Assembly: GCA_050633905.1 (NCBI GenBank)
Contig: JBOEHJ010000039.1
Coordinates: 37,632 to 101,631 of the forward strand
DNA from: JANQPX01 sp050633905
GTDB taxonomy: Bacteria > Pseudomonadota > Alphaproteobacteria > Geminicoccales > Geminicoccaceae
Length of the DNA: 64,000 nt
Reading direction: 5' to 3'
Shown here piece after piece: positions 17,157-26,500 of this stretch. The translations under genes and the position numbers were made by a program. Each line of letters starts with the position of its first letter. The stretch's first letter is position 1. The notes below the pieces were generated by a model. The model saw nothing but the letters and a program-made list of their open reading frames with translations. It searched no databases and was not told the origin of the DNA.

Positions 17157-18065
17157 ATGCCTAAGACTCAATTTGCTGCCACGCCTGACCTGCCGATCGG
17201 TATTCTCGACATTCTGCCGAATCCGGTTTTGGTGAAAGATGAGGCGCTACGCTATGTCTGGATCAATCGGGCCTTCGAAGACCTCTTTAGTGTTCGGCGC
17301 GAAGATCTGATCGGTCAACTTGACTTGGACGTGTATAAAGACCGACAGGCGATTCAATGTAATGGCGGGGATCGCAGGGTTCTTGAGACTGGAGACGTCG
17401 ACGAGGCCTATGAAACTATCTTTCGATCTAGTTCCGAGCCGAGGGAGACGATCACCCGAAAGAGCAGACTCAGGCTGAACGACGGTCGCTTCTTTCTCGT
17501 CGGTGTCATGCACGACATCACCAAGGTATCGGAAGCTAATCGCAAGCTAGAGGCCCAATCGGAGGTTCTGCAGCGCATGGCAAACACCGATTCGCTCACG
17601 GGATGCCTGAACCGGCGGGCGTTGTTCGATAGTGCGCCTGATCACTTTGCCCAACACCGGAATGCAGGCGGTCTGTTCCTGTTGGACATCGATTTCTTTA
17701 GAAAAGTGAATGATACCTTTGGTCACGAAGCTGGCGACGCGGCCCTCGTGCATTTTGCCGAGATCGTGCGCAATATTATCCGTGACGAGGATGAGTTGGC
17801 GCGGCTGGGCGGTGAGGAATTTGCGGTTCTCCTACCAGGCGCGACACTTCATGACATTCAGATGGTCGCAGAACGGATCCGGCAGACCATCGAGGTCTCG
17901 CCGCTGATCTTCAAGGACCAGCAAATCAAGCTGACCGTCAGCATCGGTGCCGTACAGAAGATTGATGATGTACCCTTCAAGCTCGACGATTGGTTGGCGA
18001 ATGCCCACGAAAGCTTGTATCGGGACAAACATGAGGGTCAAAATCGTGTCGTTCTCGCAGCCTAA
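17157..18065 (+). CDS. PAS-GGDEF diguanylate cyclase
   Basis: 302 residues, soluble, making cyclic di-GMP from two GTP. The N-terminal PAS domain (about 12-125) starts 'ILDILPNPVLVKDEALRYVW' and ends with the PAC-like 'GVMHDITKVSEANRKLE', then a helical linker. The GGDEF domain (about 140-300) has 'DSLTGCLNRRAL', 'LLDIDFFRKVNDTFGHEAGD' and the active site GGEEF (218-222). An RxxD inhibitory I-site (RDED, 209-212) lies exactly five residues before GGEEF, so product inhibition is expected. It converges with the fumarase-like operon, with stops 31 bp apart. The signal sensed by the PAS domain is unknown. Confidence 0.93.
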   Translation: MPKTQFAATPDLPIGILDILPNPVLVKDEALRYVWINRAFEDLFSVRREDLIGQLDLDVYKDRQAIQCNGGDRRVLETGDVDEAYETIFRSSSEPRETITRKSRLRLNDGRFFLVGVMHDITKVSEANRKLEAQSEVLQRMANTDSLTGCLNRRALFDSAPDHFAQHRNAGGLFLLDIDFFRKVNDTFGHEAGDAALVHFAEIVRNIIRDEDELARLGGEEFAVLLPGATLHDIQMVAERIRQTIEVSPLIFKDQQIKLTVSIGAVQKIDDVPFKLDDWLANAHESLYRDKHEGQNRVVLAA

Positions 18066-18096
18066 GAAAGGCATCATGGGATAACGTCAAGCAGCC

Positions 18097-18774
18097 CTAG
18101 ATCAACTCTTCCTCACGATCATCCGTCTCCCCAAATCGCTTCAGCACTGCAGGCCTCGTCCCCTCGTAAACCTTGGCCAGGTTGGCCGCGACCTTGGCGT
18201 TTTCGCGCTCGAACAGGCTATTCCCATCAAGATCGCTCTCGACGATGAACGGGCCGAAGTTTTCCACTTCTATCACCCAGATGGCCTGTGCAAGGCCCAG
18301 CTGTTCGCGCCAGTGCAGCGCCTTCACACCCTTCACGCCACGCCCAAGCAGCGCACCGGTGCCATAGCCGACCGTCGTGAGGTAGATCGCCCCGTTGGGC
18401 ACGAAGTGTTTCTTGTAGTCGTCGACGCTCATGCCGCCCTTGCCGATGATCAGTTTGCAGTCTGATGCTTCAAACCAGGGGCCAATCCATTTGGAAAAAC
18501 GAAAGGACGCGGTCGCCGTCACTGCGCCCATCGTAAACGACCCATCCTCGTTTTGCGTCGCCGCCGGCGAACAATGAAAGTTCGCGCAGGAAAGGTCCTG
18601 CAGCCCGGACGGGAGCTTGTCGCCGCCGTCCACGACCTTCTGATAGACACCCTCCCGCGCGGTGTAGACCACGCCATCCAGATAGACGATGTCACCGATC
18701 TTGAGCTCTGCTAGCGCCCCAGGCGTTGGGCGAGTGCTTAGGCGGATTTTGTTTGGCTTGCCGTCTCTGACCAT
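18097..18774 (-). CDS. class I fumarase/tartrate dehydratase, beta subunit
   Basis: About 225 residues: the C-terminal (beta) half of two-subunit Fe-S hydro-lyases such as class I fumarase and L-tartrate dehydratase (TtdB). Typical motifs are 'LKIGDIVYLDGVVYTARE', 'GPWFEASDCKLIIGKGGMS' and 'AIYLTTVGYGTGALLGRGVKGV', ending in an acidic tail. The ATG at 18774 has AAGGGAGA about 9 nt upstream and overlaps the alpha-subunit stop by 37 bp, so the two are translationally coupled; a frame reaching 18810 has no such site. It is the last gene of the operon sdhB-anchor-anchor-sdhA-alpha-beta. Linkage to an SDH/FRD-like complex favours malate/fumarate over tartrate as substrate, which is inference. Confidence 0.87.
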   Translation of the reverse strand: MVRDGKPNKIRLSTRPTPGALAELKIGDIVYLDGVVYTAREGVYQKVVDGGDKLPSGLQDLSCANFHCSPAATQNEDGSFTMGAVTATASFRFSKWIGPWFEASDCKLIIGKGGMSVDDYKKHFVPNGAIYLTTVGYGTGALLGRGVKGVKALHWREQLGLAQAIWVIEVENFGPFIVESDLDGNSLFERENAKVAANLAKVYEGTRPAVLKRFGETDDREEELI

Positions 18775-19700
18775 TCGACCGTCTCCCTTCGCTGATAATC
18801 CGTGAACCAATTGGGGTCGGTGCGATGTTCAACCCGGCCATCCGCATGAACGCGCGCGACTGCCCGCCGTGACGATAGGCAAAACGCATGCACACTCATC
18901 TGCATGCCACCGGTGTGGCAGTAGCCGACCTCGATATGGCAGTCGATCACCATGGATTTGCCGACGAAGCCCATCGCCCCCATACCGATCGAATTCCCCA
19001 GCTCTTTAAATTCATTTTCGAGGTCAGCGATCTTTGGGTCCGGGTTGCGATCGCCAACCAAGCGGAGACAAGCGGCGCGCTTGCCCAGCACCATGCAGGC
19101 ATCCTTCGAACCACCCAGTCCAATCCCGATGATCGCGGGCTGACAGGCCAGCCCCCGCTTGCCGAAGGCGACCAGACTATCCAGAAAAAACCGCTTGATT
19201 CCCTGCAGCCCGTCGGACGGAAACAGCATCCGATAATCCGTCCCGAACAATCCGCCCTTATGGACCGTGATCAGATCGATCCACTCACCGCCAGGCTCGA
19301 ACCCATATTCGATCTCCGGCGCCCCAATCCCGACATTGTTATCATGATCCGTCCGCCAAAGCGGATGCACACGATTAGGTCTCAACGGGACGCCGTTGGT
19401 CGCGGACGCTGTCGCGCGCCGGAGGGCAGCTTCCAAGGCAACTGGACCACCTTCTATGCGTGCTTCGTTACCCATTTTGACGTACCAGCGGGGGCAACCG
19501 GTGTCGCCGCACATGGCGCGCCGATCCTCTTTCGCAGCCTTATAATTCTCAAGCATCGCCTCCAGCACAAACGACGAAAGATCCCCATCCTCCACCGCCG
19601 CCGCCGCCTTCAGCCCTTCCAGATAGTCATCCGGTATCTCAATCGCCGCCTTGTCCATTAACGAAAGTGCCGTCTGCTCGATGACATCGATAGGAATCAT
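18738..19700 (-). CDS. class I fumarase/tartrate dehydratase, alpha subunit
   Basis: 320 residues, the catalytic [4Fe-4S] subunit. Three cysteines stand where the family binds its cluster: Cys64 in 'RAMCGDTGCP', Cys186 in 'LACQPAIIGIGLGGSKD' and Cys274 in 'VHAFCLSSRRA'. 'VPLRPNRVHPL' is the usual substrate-domain segment. The ATG at 19700 overlaps the flavoprotein stop by 4 bp (ATGA). The third-cluster region 'GYCHTGGMQMSVHAF' is less like E. coli FumA and TtdA than the rest. Together with the beta subunit it should hydrate fumarate or dehydrate malate (or tartrate). Confidence 0.87.
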   Translation of the reverse strand: MIPIDVIEQTALSLMDKAAIEIPDDYLEGLKAAAAVEDGDLSSFVLEAMLENYKAAKEDRRAMCGDTGCPRWYVKMGNEARIEGGPVALEAALRRATASATNGVPLRPNRVHPLWRTDHDNNVGIGAPEIEYGFEPGGEWIDLITVHKGGLFGTDYRMLFPSDGLQGIKRFFLDSLVAFGKRGLACQPAIIGIGLGGSKDACMVLGKRAACLRLVGDRNPDPKIADLENEFKELGNSIGMGAMGFVGKSMVIDCHIEVGYCHTGGMQMSVHAFCLSSRRAVARVHADGRVEHRTDPNWFTDYQRRETVEWSETASQTKSA

Positions 19701-21448
19701 TCCGCCGCCTCCACGAGGCTCGCAGCCTCCCCGTCCTTCAGAAGAGTCTCACCAGGTTTCACGATGTTGAAGGTAACGCCTTCAGGTCGTACTTGGACCT
19801 TGTCACCCTGATATTGCGCCACCGTAAAAGTCGAACCATCGAGGTCGCCAACCTCGGGGAAGTCTTCTCGATAATGAGCACCCCTGGAGTTCTCGCGAGC
19901 GAGTGCTGCATGCCCGATAACCTCGGAGACTTCGACCAGGCTCTGGAGGTTCAGCCAATCATGCCAGGTGAGGTTGAACGCAGGGTTGGAATCGTTGACG
20001 CCAAGCGTCATCAGCTCCTCCCCAATCTCAGAGACCTGCATAAGCCCCCGCCGTATTCCATCCGCATCCCTAACGACACCGACGTCATCCCACATCACAT
20101 CCATCAACCGATTCCGCAGCGGATGCACTGCCACCACTTTTTTACCAAACGGCAAACAAGCCCGCTCGATCTCATCTCGCAAAACCGCCTCATCTGGATC
20201 CCGCCAAGTGAACACGCCGGCGGCGTCCCCCCCCATTACGGAGCCGGCGATGCCGCCGAAGACGGTGGAGTTGGCAACGCCGTTGCCACCTAGGCGGTTG
20301 GCGCCGTGGGCGCCACCAGCGTCTTCGCCGGCGACGTAGAGGCCGGGCATGTCGGTGCGTGTGTCGGCATCCACCACCACGCCGCCCATGAAGTAGTGGG
20401 CTGTCGGCACGACTTCGACGAGGCCGGATGCTAGATCGAAGCCGCAGTCCGCACAGCGCTTGACCATGCCCTTAAATTTTTCAGCGACGTGTTCCGGCCC
20501 GAGATGGGACATAGAGATGTAGACGCCGCCATTGGGTGTCGTTCGACCGGCGCGCATTTCCTCATAGATCGAGCGGCTGACGATGTCGCGCGTCGCGCGC
20601 TCGCCCTTCGGGTCGTAGTCGGTCATGAAGCGGCGTTGCTCGCCGTCCAACAAATGCCCGCCAGCACCGCGCAGCCCCTCTTCGAGGACGGTGCCGGTCA
20701 TTCGCGTTCCTTCACCGCCAAGCAGCCCCGTCGGGTGGAACTGCACCATTTCCATGTCGCGAAGCGGCAACCCCGCGCGCAGCGCCATCGCGAGGCCGTC
20801 CATCGATTTGTCGCCCGACGGCGTATGATATTTGTACATCGTCGGACCGCCGCCGGTCGCCATTAGCATGGTTTTCGCACGGACGAAGCGGAAGGTTCCC
20901 GTGCGAATGTCGATGAACAATACACCCGCCAGCCCCTCGTCGCCCTTGGCCGGAATGAGGGCGATCGCGCGATGTTCTTCGAGTTTCTCGAACGGCCTTG
21001 CCCAGACTTGTTCCATCAGCCGACTGATGATTTCGATGCCGGTGAGATCGCCTTTATGCACGGTGCGATCCGCAGTCTGACCGGCAAATGCTTTGTGATG
21101 CAGTGAGCCATCCGGGTTCCGGTCAAAGAAACAGCCAACCTCGTTTTCAAGCTCTTGCACGCGGGTAACCGCGGTTTCGCAAAGCCGCCAGGCGATATCC
21201 TGGTTCGGCAGCCATTTGCCGCCCTCGATTGTGTCCATGAAATGACGCTCAACGGTGTCACCCGGACCAAGCGAGACGTTATAGCCGCCCTGCACCATGC
21301 GGGTGCAGCCGCATTTGCCGAGCAGACCCTTAACCGCGATCGTCACCTTCAGATCTGGCACCGTCTGTTGCGCATGCAAAGCCGCAAAAAGTCCGGCACC
21401 ACCTGCGCCGAGGATAAGGATGTCGGTGTCGTGGCGTTCGATCTCCAT
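19697..21448 (-). CDS. sdhA: succinate dehydrogenase/fumarate reductase-like flavoprotein, FAD-His replaced by Cys
   Basis: 583 residues. The FAD loop is 'ILILGAGGAGLFAAL'. Substrate-site residues of the family are all present: 'QFHPTGLLGGEG' (His), 'LEEGLRGAGG' (Glu and Arg), 'VPTAHYFMGGV' (His) and 'GAHGANRLGGNG' (Arg). The position that normally holds the histidine covalently bound to FAD (S-H-T in E. coli SdhA and FrdA) reads 'KCGCTRMVQGG', that is Cys aligned to His. In E. coli FrdA, loss of that His leaves non-covalent FAD and favours fumarate reduction, so a reductase role is plausible. The gene starts in a TGATG overlap with an anchor subunit and ends overlapping the fumarase alpha gene. 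It may also act on a related dicarboxylate. Confidence 0.85.
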   Translation of the reverse strand: MEIERHDTDILILGAGGAGLFAALHAQQTVPDLKVTIAVKGLLGKCGCTRMVQGGYNVSLGPGDTVERHFMDTIEGGKWLPNQDIAWRLCETAVTRVQELENEVGCFFDRNPDGSLHHKAFAGQTADRTVHKGDLTGIEIISRLMEQVWARPFEKLEEHRAIALIPAKGDEGLAGVLFIDIRTGTFRFVRAKTMLMATGGGPTMYKYHTPSGDKSMDGLAMALRAGLPLRDMEMVQFHPTGLLGGEGTRMTGTVLEEGLRGAGGHLLDGEQRRFMTDYDPKGERATRDIVSRSIYEEMRAGRTTPNGGVYISMSHLGPEHVAEKFKGMVKRCADCGFDLASGLVEVVPTAHYFMGGVVVDADTRTDMPGLYVAGEDAGGAHGANRLGGNGVANSTVFGGIAGSVMGGDAAGVFTWRDPDEAVLRDEIERACLPFGKKVVAVHPLRNRLMDVMWDDVGVVRDADGIRRGLMQVSEIGEELMTLGVNDSNPAFNLTWHDWLNLQSLVEVSEVIGHAALARENSRGAHYREDFPEVGDLDGSTFTVAQYQGDKVQVRPEGVTFNIVKPGETLLKDGEAASLVEAAE

Positions 21449-21786
21449 CAGATCGCCCTCAACAAGAATGTGCCGGCGACGAACACCGCCAGCGCCGCCG
21501 CAGCTGCGGCATAAGTTTTTTGATTGTTGGACCAGGGCAGAAATTCGAGCGCCATCAGGCGGAGGCCCCCGAAAAAGTGAACAGCCAAAAGGAAGACAAG
21601 GCCAAACTCAGCGAATTTGACAGCTGGACTTTGGGTCCAACGGAGTGCCTCGTCCAGCGCTGCGTGATTCTTGAGGGTGAGGGCTAGGACGTAGAAATGG
21701 GCCGGGAGGAACAAGGCGAGTGCAATGCCGGAAATCCGATGCAGGATAAACGCAAACCAAAGCGCCTGCCTTCGATGCCCCCTCAT
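21448..21786 (-). CDS. SDH/FRD-like membrane anchor subunit (SdhC-like)
   Basis: 112 residues with three membrane segments. The start 'FAFILHRISGIALALFLPAHFYVLAL' matches the H-R-x-S-G-x-x-L pattern of SdhC-type anchors that bind quinone and haem. Histidines at 16, 30, 41 and 70 are available as haem ligands. The ATG overlaps the preceding anchor's stop (ATGA), and its own stop overlaps the flavoprotein start (TGATG). A longer frame in this phase reaches far upstream but is polar and unconvincing. It works with the other anchor to attach the Fe-S and flavin subunits to the membrane. Confidence 0.8.
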   Translation of the reverse strand: MRGHRRQALWFAFILHRISGIALALFLPAHFYVLALTLKNHAALDEALRWTQSPAVKFAEFGLVFLLAVHFFGGLRLMALEFLPWSNNQKTYAAAAAALAVFVAGTFLLRAI

Positions 21787-22112
21787 AACGCCACCACCGC
21801 ATAAACCGCCCGTCCCCCGAGCGCGAGCAACCCCAAACCCACCAGGCAAGTCATCGCGTGGAGGGCCGCGCCCTCCAACCTTAACCACTCTTGAGTGATG
21901 ACGCGGATACCGATTGCTGCGTGGATTGAGACCGCGAGCACGAAGAGGCCATAAAACGCGCCCCAAAAGAGACTGCCCTGGGTCCGCCCGAGAATTTCCG
22001 CCGCCGAGAGCCCACCCTGGACGGCGTAGATCATGACCGCGATATGGCCAATAACCAGCGGCGCCATGATCAGGGCGGTGAAGCGTTGCAGGAGATAGAG
22101 ACGGAATTCCAT
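21783..22112 (-). CDS. SDH/FRD-like membrane anchor subunit (SdhD-like)
   Basis: 109 residues with three membrane helices. 'LLQRFTALIMAPLVIGHIAVMIYA' resembles the first helix of SDH/FRD cytochrome b subunits, with His23. A second helix, 'FVLAVSIHAAIGIRVI', carries His64, and His85 lies near the start of the third. With the companion anchor, several His pairs are available, which would allow a two-haem arrangement; this cannot be decided by eye. It starts 2 bp after the sdhB stop and overlaps the next gene by 4 bp. Confidence 0.78.
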   Translation of the reverse strand: MEFRLYLLQRFTALIMAPLVIGHIAVMIYAVQGGLSAAEILGRTQGSLFWGAFYGLFVLAVSIHAAIGIRVITQEWLRLEGAALHAMTCLVGLGLLALGGRAVYAVVAL

Positions 22113-22114
22113 GG

Positions 22115-22861
22115 TCAGCCTCCGAAGCCGAGCTTGGCTCTGATGGCCGCACGTTTTAGCCCGGCGATCGAGGCCGTCGGGTTCAGCTCATTCGGACAAT
22201 GCGCGACACATCCTTGCTGCGCATGACAGCTCTGACACCCACCGTTACTAGTAACCGCTGCAAGCCGGACTTGCTGGCCACCATCACGGACATCATTCTG
22301 AAGTGTCCAGGCGCGGTTCAGTGCGGCGGGGCCGAGATAGTCGGGATTGCCGGCGACAACATCGCAAGCGGCGTAGCAGACGGCGCAGTTGATGCATTCG
22401 ATCCCGGCTGCTGCTGCAAGGCGGGCTGGGCTTTCGGGCTGGACGGGTTCGACCGGCTCGTCCCGCGTCCTGGTCGGCTCGAACACCCCTTTGGCGGCTT
22501 GCCACTTGTCAAAGAATTCTGCCATGTCGACGGCGAGATCACGGATCACCGGGAGGTTTTGGAGGGGCGCTATCTCCAGCCCGTCGTCGCCGACGACTTG
22601 AACATGAGTCCGGCAAGTCCAGCGCGGCCTGCCATTCACGGTCATCGCGCAGGAGCCGCACATGCCGACCCGGCAAGCATAGCGGTAGGCGAGCGTGGGA
22701 TCGGCGTTTTGTTGAATCCAGACCACAACATCCAGCACCGTCTGGCTCGCCTGGCGTGGCACGGTGTATGTCGAAAATGCGCCGCCGTCGCGATCGCCTC
22801 GCCAGACTGAAACCTCCATCGAGCTCGGCTTCATGGTATCGACGTGTTCAGAGGTCGCCAT
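22115..22861 (-). CDS. sdhB: succinate dehydrogenase/fumarate reductase iron-sulfur subunit
   Basis: 248 residues. The [2Fe-2S] site is 'YACRVGMCGSC' plus Cys83 (Cys63, 68, 71, 83). The [4Fe-4S] and [3Fe-4S] sites use 'CINCAVCYAAC' (156-166) and the pattern C-x5-C-x3-C-P in 'CHAQQGCVAHCP' (212-223), exactly as in E. coli SdhB. An extra Cys209 precedes the last group. It passes electrons between flavin and quinone. ATG 22861 overlaps the DUF2059 stop by 14 bp; an internal ATG at 22834 is an alternative. It is the first subunit of the complex in this operon; the order B, anchor, anchor, A differs from the common C-D-A-B. Confidence 0.9.
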   Translation of the reverse strand: MATSEHVDTMKPSSMEVSVWRGDRDGGAFSTYTVPRQASQTVLDVVVWIQQNADPTLAYRYACRVGMCGSCAMTVNGRPRWTCRTHVQVVGDDGLEIAPLQNLPVIRDLAVDMAEFFDKWQAAKGVFEPTRTRDEPVEPVQPESPARLAAAAGIECINCAVCYAACDVVAGNPDYLGPAALNRAWTLQNDVRDGGQQVRLAAVTSNGGCQSCHAQQGCVAHCPNELNPTASIAGLKRAAIRAKLGFGG

Positions 22862-23315
22862 CCGCTCTTAATCTTTCGATAGCGCGTGTGCCTACGGCTT
22901 GACCCAAAGCCTGACCATGAGCCATGGATTCCTGCATCAGCACTGGTGCCAGCTGCTGAAACTTCTTTCCTGTGGGCGATTCATAAAACTCGATGCCATC
23001 TTGCAATTCGGCCTCGGAGAAATGCTGCGCATAGATCTTAGCAGTTTGCTCCAAAAAGTCGGGTATGGCGGCATTCAATTCCTCCAGCATCACCCGATTG
23101 ATCTTGGCCTTCTTCTCATCGCCGAGATTAGGGTCTTTGTTCAATGCCAAGCCCATGATCTGGGGGATCAGCGCATCGAACATTTGCTGCACGACGAGTT
23201 CGCCTTGTGAGACTTGGACCAGGCGTCTGGCGAGGTCCAGGGGTTCGGCGGAAGCGGTGGGGGCAAAGCCCATCGTCATCAAAACCAAGTGGCCGGCGAA
23301 AACTTGTTTCAGCAT
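22848..23315 (-). CDS. DUF2059 periplasmic protein
   Basis: About 155 residues. The proposed start (ATG 23315) gives a signal peptide 'MLKQVFAGHLVLMTMGFAPTASA' with an A-S-A cleavage site. The mature part is helical and contains 'FYESPTGKKFQQLAPVLMQES', the signature of DUF2059 proteins. A longer frame to 23345 would bury the signal peptide and is less likely. It lies upstream of sdhB with a small overlap, so it may be co-transcribed; a functional link to the complex is not known. It is divergent from dnaE. Confidence 0.8.
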   Translation of the reverse strand: MLKQVFAGHLVLMTMGFAPTASAEPLDLARRLVQVSQGELVVQQMFDALIPQIMGLALNKDPNLGDEKKAKINRVMLEELNAAIPDFLEQTAKIYAQHFSEAELQDGIEFYESPTGKKFQQLAPVLMQESMAHGQALGQAVGTRAIERLRADGDL

Positions 23316-23531
23316 CAGCTCGTCCTCAAATGAAAAACGCAGCAAGGCTGGTGATCCTAGTAGACATGCTTAGCGCTTGTCGATCACCCGCTGCTCGGAT
23401 ATCGCCATGCCACATGTCCAGATTAAAGTCTCGCGAATACGATCTATTTAGTTTGCATTGAGACAATCAGGAGCTAATTTCACACCTCCTTTCCAGAGTT
23501 CACGCGTTGTTTCCAGCGTAAGGAGAGCAGG

Positions 23532-26500
23532 TTGACGAATCCGGCTTTTGTACATCTGCGCGTCAGGTCGTGTTTCTCTCTGTTGGAGAGCACGATTCGC
23601 ATTCCAGAACTCCTGGATCGATGCCAAAAGGACTGGATGCCTGCTGTCGGCGTCGTCGATAAAGCTAATCTTTTCAATGCGCTTGCCTATAGTCAATCCG
23701 CCGCTAAGGCTGGAATCCAGCCGATCGTCGGGTGCCTTTTACCATTGGCCGACAACGATCTGCGCCCTGGCAATGGACGCCCGAAAGGCCCGTCCTGGAT
23801 GCCGATTTATGCCCAGAATGAGCAAGGCTATCTGAACCTTCTGAAGCTATTGAGCATAGCGCATCTGGAGACCGAGGCCGGTTTGGCCCCTGAGGTCAAC
23901 GTCGAGGATCTGGAGGCCCATTCAGGTGATCTGATCCTGCTGTCCGGCGGGCCGGATGGTCCTATCGGCCGTGCGTTGATGATGGGGAATGGAGAGCTTG
24001 CGAACGCTGTCGCCGAGCGTTTGGCCAAAGCATTCGATGGACGCTATTATATCGAGCTGCAGCGCCATGATCAGCCCGGGGAGGAGCAGATCGAGGAGGC
24101 CTTGATCGATCTCGCTTACACACAAGGTCTCCCTTTGGTCGCGACCAATGATGCCCGTTTCCTCCAACCTCATGAATTTGAATGCCAGGATGTGCTCCTT
24201 TGCATCGAGCAGGGCGTTCAGGTTGGGGTGAAAGAGCGAAAGCGGCTGACGCCGGAACACCGCTTGAAGACACCAGAGGAAATGGCCGAGCTGTTCGCGG
24301 ACCTACCGGAAGCGCTTTCGAACAGTGTGGTGATCGCCAAACGCTGTGCCTATATGGTCGGTGCGCGCGATCCTATTTTGCCGGCTTTCGATACGGCGGG
24401 CGGGCGCGATGAGGCGGCTGAGCTGCAGGCCCAAGGCGAAGCTGGTCTCGAACGTCGCTTGGATTTCCTTGGCAAGCCCGAGGAGGAGAGGGCAGTCTAC
24501 CGGGAACGTCTTGCCTATGAGATGGATGTGATCCTTCGCATGAAGTACGAAGGCTATTTCCTGATCGTTTCCGACTTCATCAAATACGCGAAATCCCAGG
24601 GCATTCCCGTTGGTCCCGGCCGTGGTTCAGGCGCTGGCTCAGTGGTCGCTTGGTCCCTTGAGATCACTGATCTCGATCCTCTTCGCTTCGGTCTCCTGTT
24701 CGAGCGTTTCCTCAATCCAGAACGCGTGTCGATGCCGGATTTTGACATCGATTTCTGTCAGGACCGACGAGACAAGGTGATCGAGTATGTCCGTGATAAA
24801 TATGGTGCCGACAAAGTCGCGGCGATCATTACCTTCGGAAAGCTGCAAGCGCGGGCCGTGCTGCGCGATACTGGTCGCGCTCTTGGCATGCCATTTTTCC
24901 AGGTCGACAGGGTGGCCAAGCTGGTGCCCTTCAACCCGGCCAACCCGCCGACGCTTGCGGACGCTTTGGTGCTGGAACCCCGCCTTCAGGAAGCCGCTGA
25001 CGAGGACGAGCAGGTTGGCCATCTGATCAACATTGCCAAGCAGCTCGAAGGCCTGCCGCGTCATGCGTCCACCCATGCGGCAGGTGTGGTGATCGGCGAT
25101 CGCCCGCTGGACGAACTCGTCCCTCTCTACCGTGACCCCCGCGCGCCGATGCCGGTCACGCAGTTCAACATGAAGGACGTTGAAAAAGCCGGTCTCGTCA
25201 AATTCGATTTTTTGGGACTGACTACGCTCACCATGCTGACCCTTGGTGAGAAGCTGGTGAATGAGCGGGGAACCGTGCTCGAACTTGCCAAGCTCCCGCT
25301 AGACGACGAGCCAAGCTATGACCTTTTGGGCCGTGGTGAGACGGTCGGTGTGTTTCAGCTGGAAAGTTCTGGCATGCGCGATGCCCTGCGAAAACTGCTG
25401 CCGGACTGCTTCGAGGATATCATCGCCATGGTCTCGCTCTACAGGCCAGGCCCGATGGACAACATTCCGCGCTACATCAATGTCAAGCATGGGCGCGAAG
25501 ATCCTGAATATCTCCACCCCCTGCTTGAGCCGGTCCTCGCCGAGACCAATGGTGTGATCATCTACCAGGAACAGGTGATGAGGATTGCTCAGGACCTGGC
25601 GGGATACTCCCTCGGTGGCGCTGATTTGCTCCGGCGCGCCATGGGCAAAAAGATCAAAGCCGAGATGGACGCGCAACGCGAAGTGTTCATCGAAGGTGCA
25701 GTTGCGCGCAAAATCAACAAGAAGCTCGCGACCACGATTTTCGATCAGGTCGCGAAATTCGCTTCCTATGGCTTCAACAAATCCCATGCCGCAGCCTACG
25801 CGCTGCTTGCGTATCACACGGCCTACCTGAAAGCGAACCATGCGGTCGAGTTCTACGCCGCGTCCATGACCATGGACCGGGGCAATCAAGACAAGCTGAA
25901 TCTGTTTCGCCAAGAAATCGTCAAATCAGGCATTCCGCTCCTACCGCCCGACATCAATCACAGCTTTGCCGCCTTTGTGGTCGAGGAACCGAGCGAGACG
26001 AACCAGCAGGAAAAACCGGGCATTCGCTATGCGCTTGCCGCGATCAAGGGCGTCGGGGTGCAGGCGATCGATCTGGTGACCACAGAACGCGACACCAATG
26101 GACCGTTCTCCGATATTTTCGACCTCGCGGCGCGCGTCGGAACGGGCGGTTTGAACAAGCGTCTTTTGGAGGCCATGATCAAGGCCGGCGCGCTTGATCA
26201 GTTCGATGACAACCGACAGCGCCTCATGGCCTGCATCGAGCCAGCCCTTCGCTATGGTGCAGCTCATGCCGAGCAGGAAGCGAGCGAGCAGGAAAGTCTC
26301 TTCGGAGCGGGGCTCGGCAATGTTGATCTGCCCAAACCCAGATGCCCGGAGGTCGACGATCTTCCCCTTTTGGATCGATTGCAGCAGGAATTCGACGTCC
26401 TCGGCTTCTACCTCTCCGCTCATCCTCTTGACGGCTATCGATCGAGCCTGGAGCGCATGAAGGTGGTGACGGCGGATCGGCTCCCCCATTGTGGGGGGCA

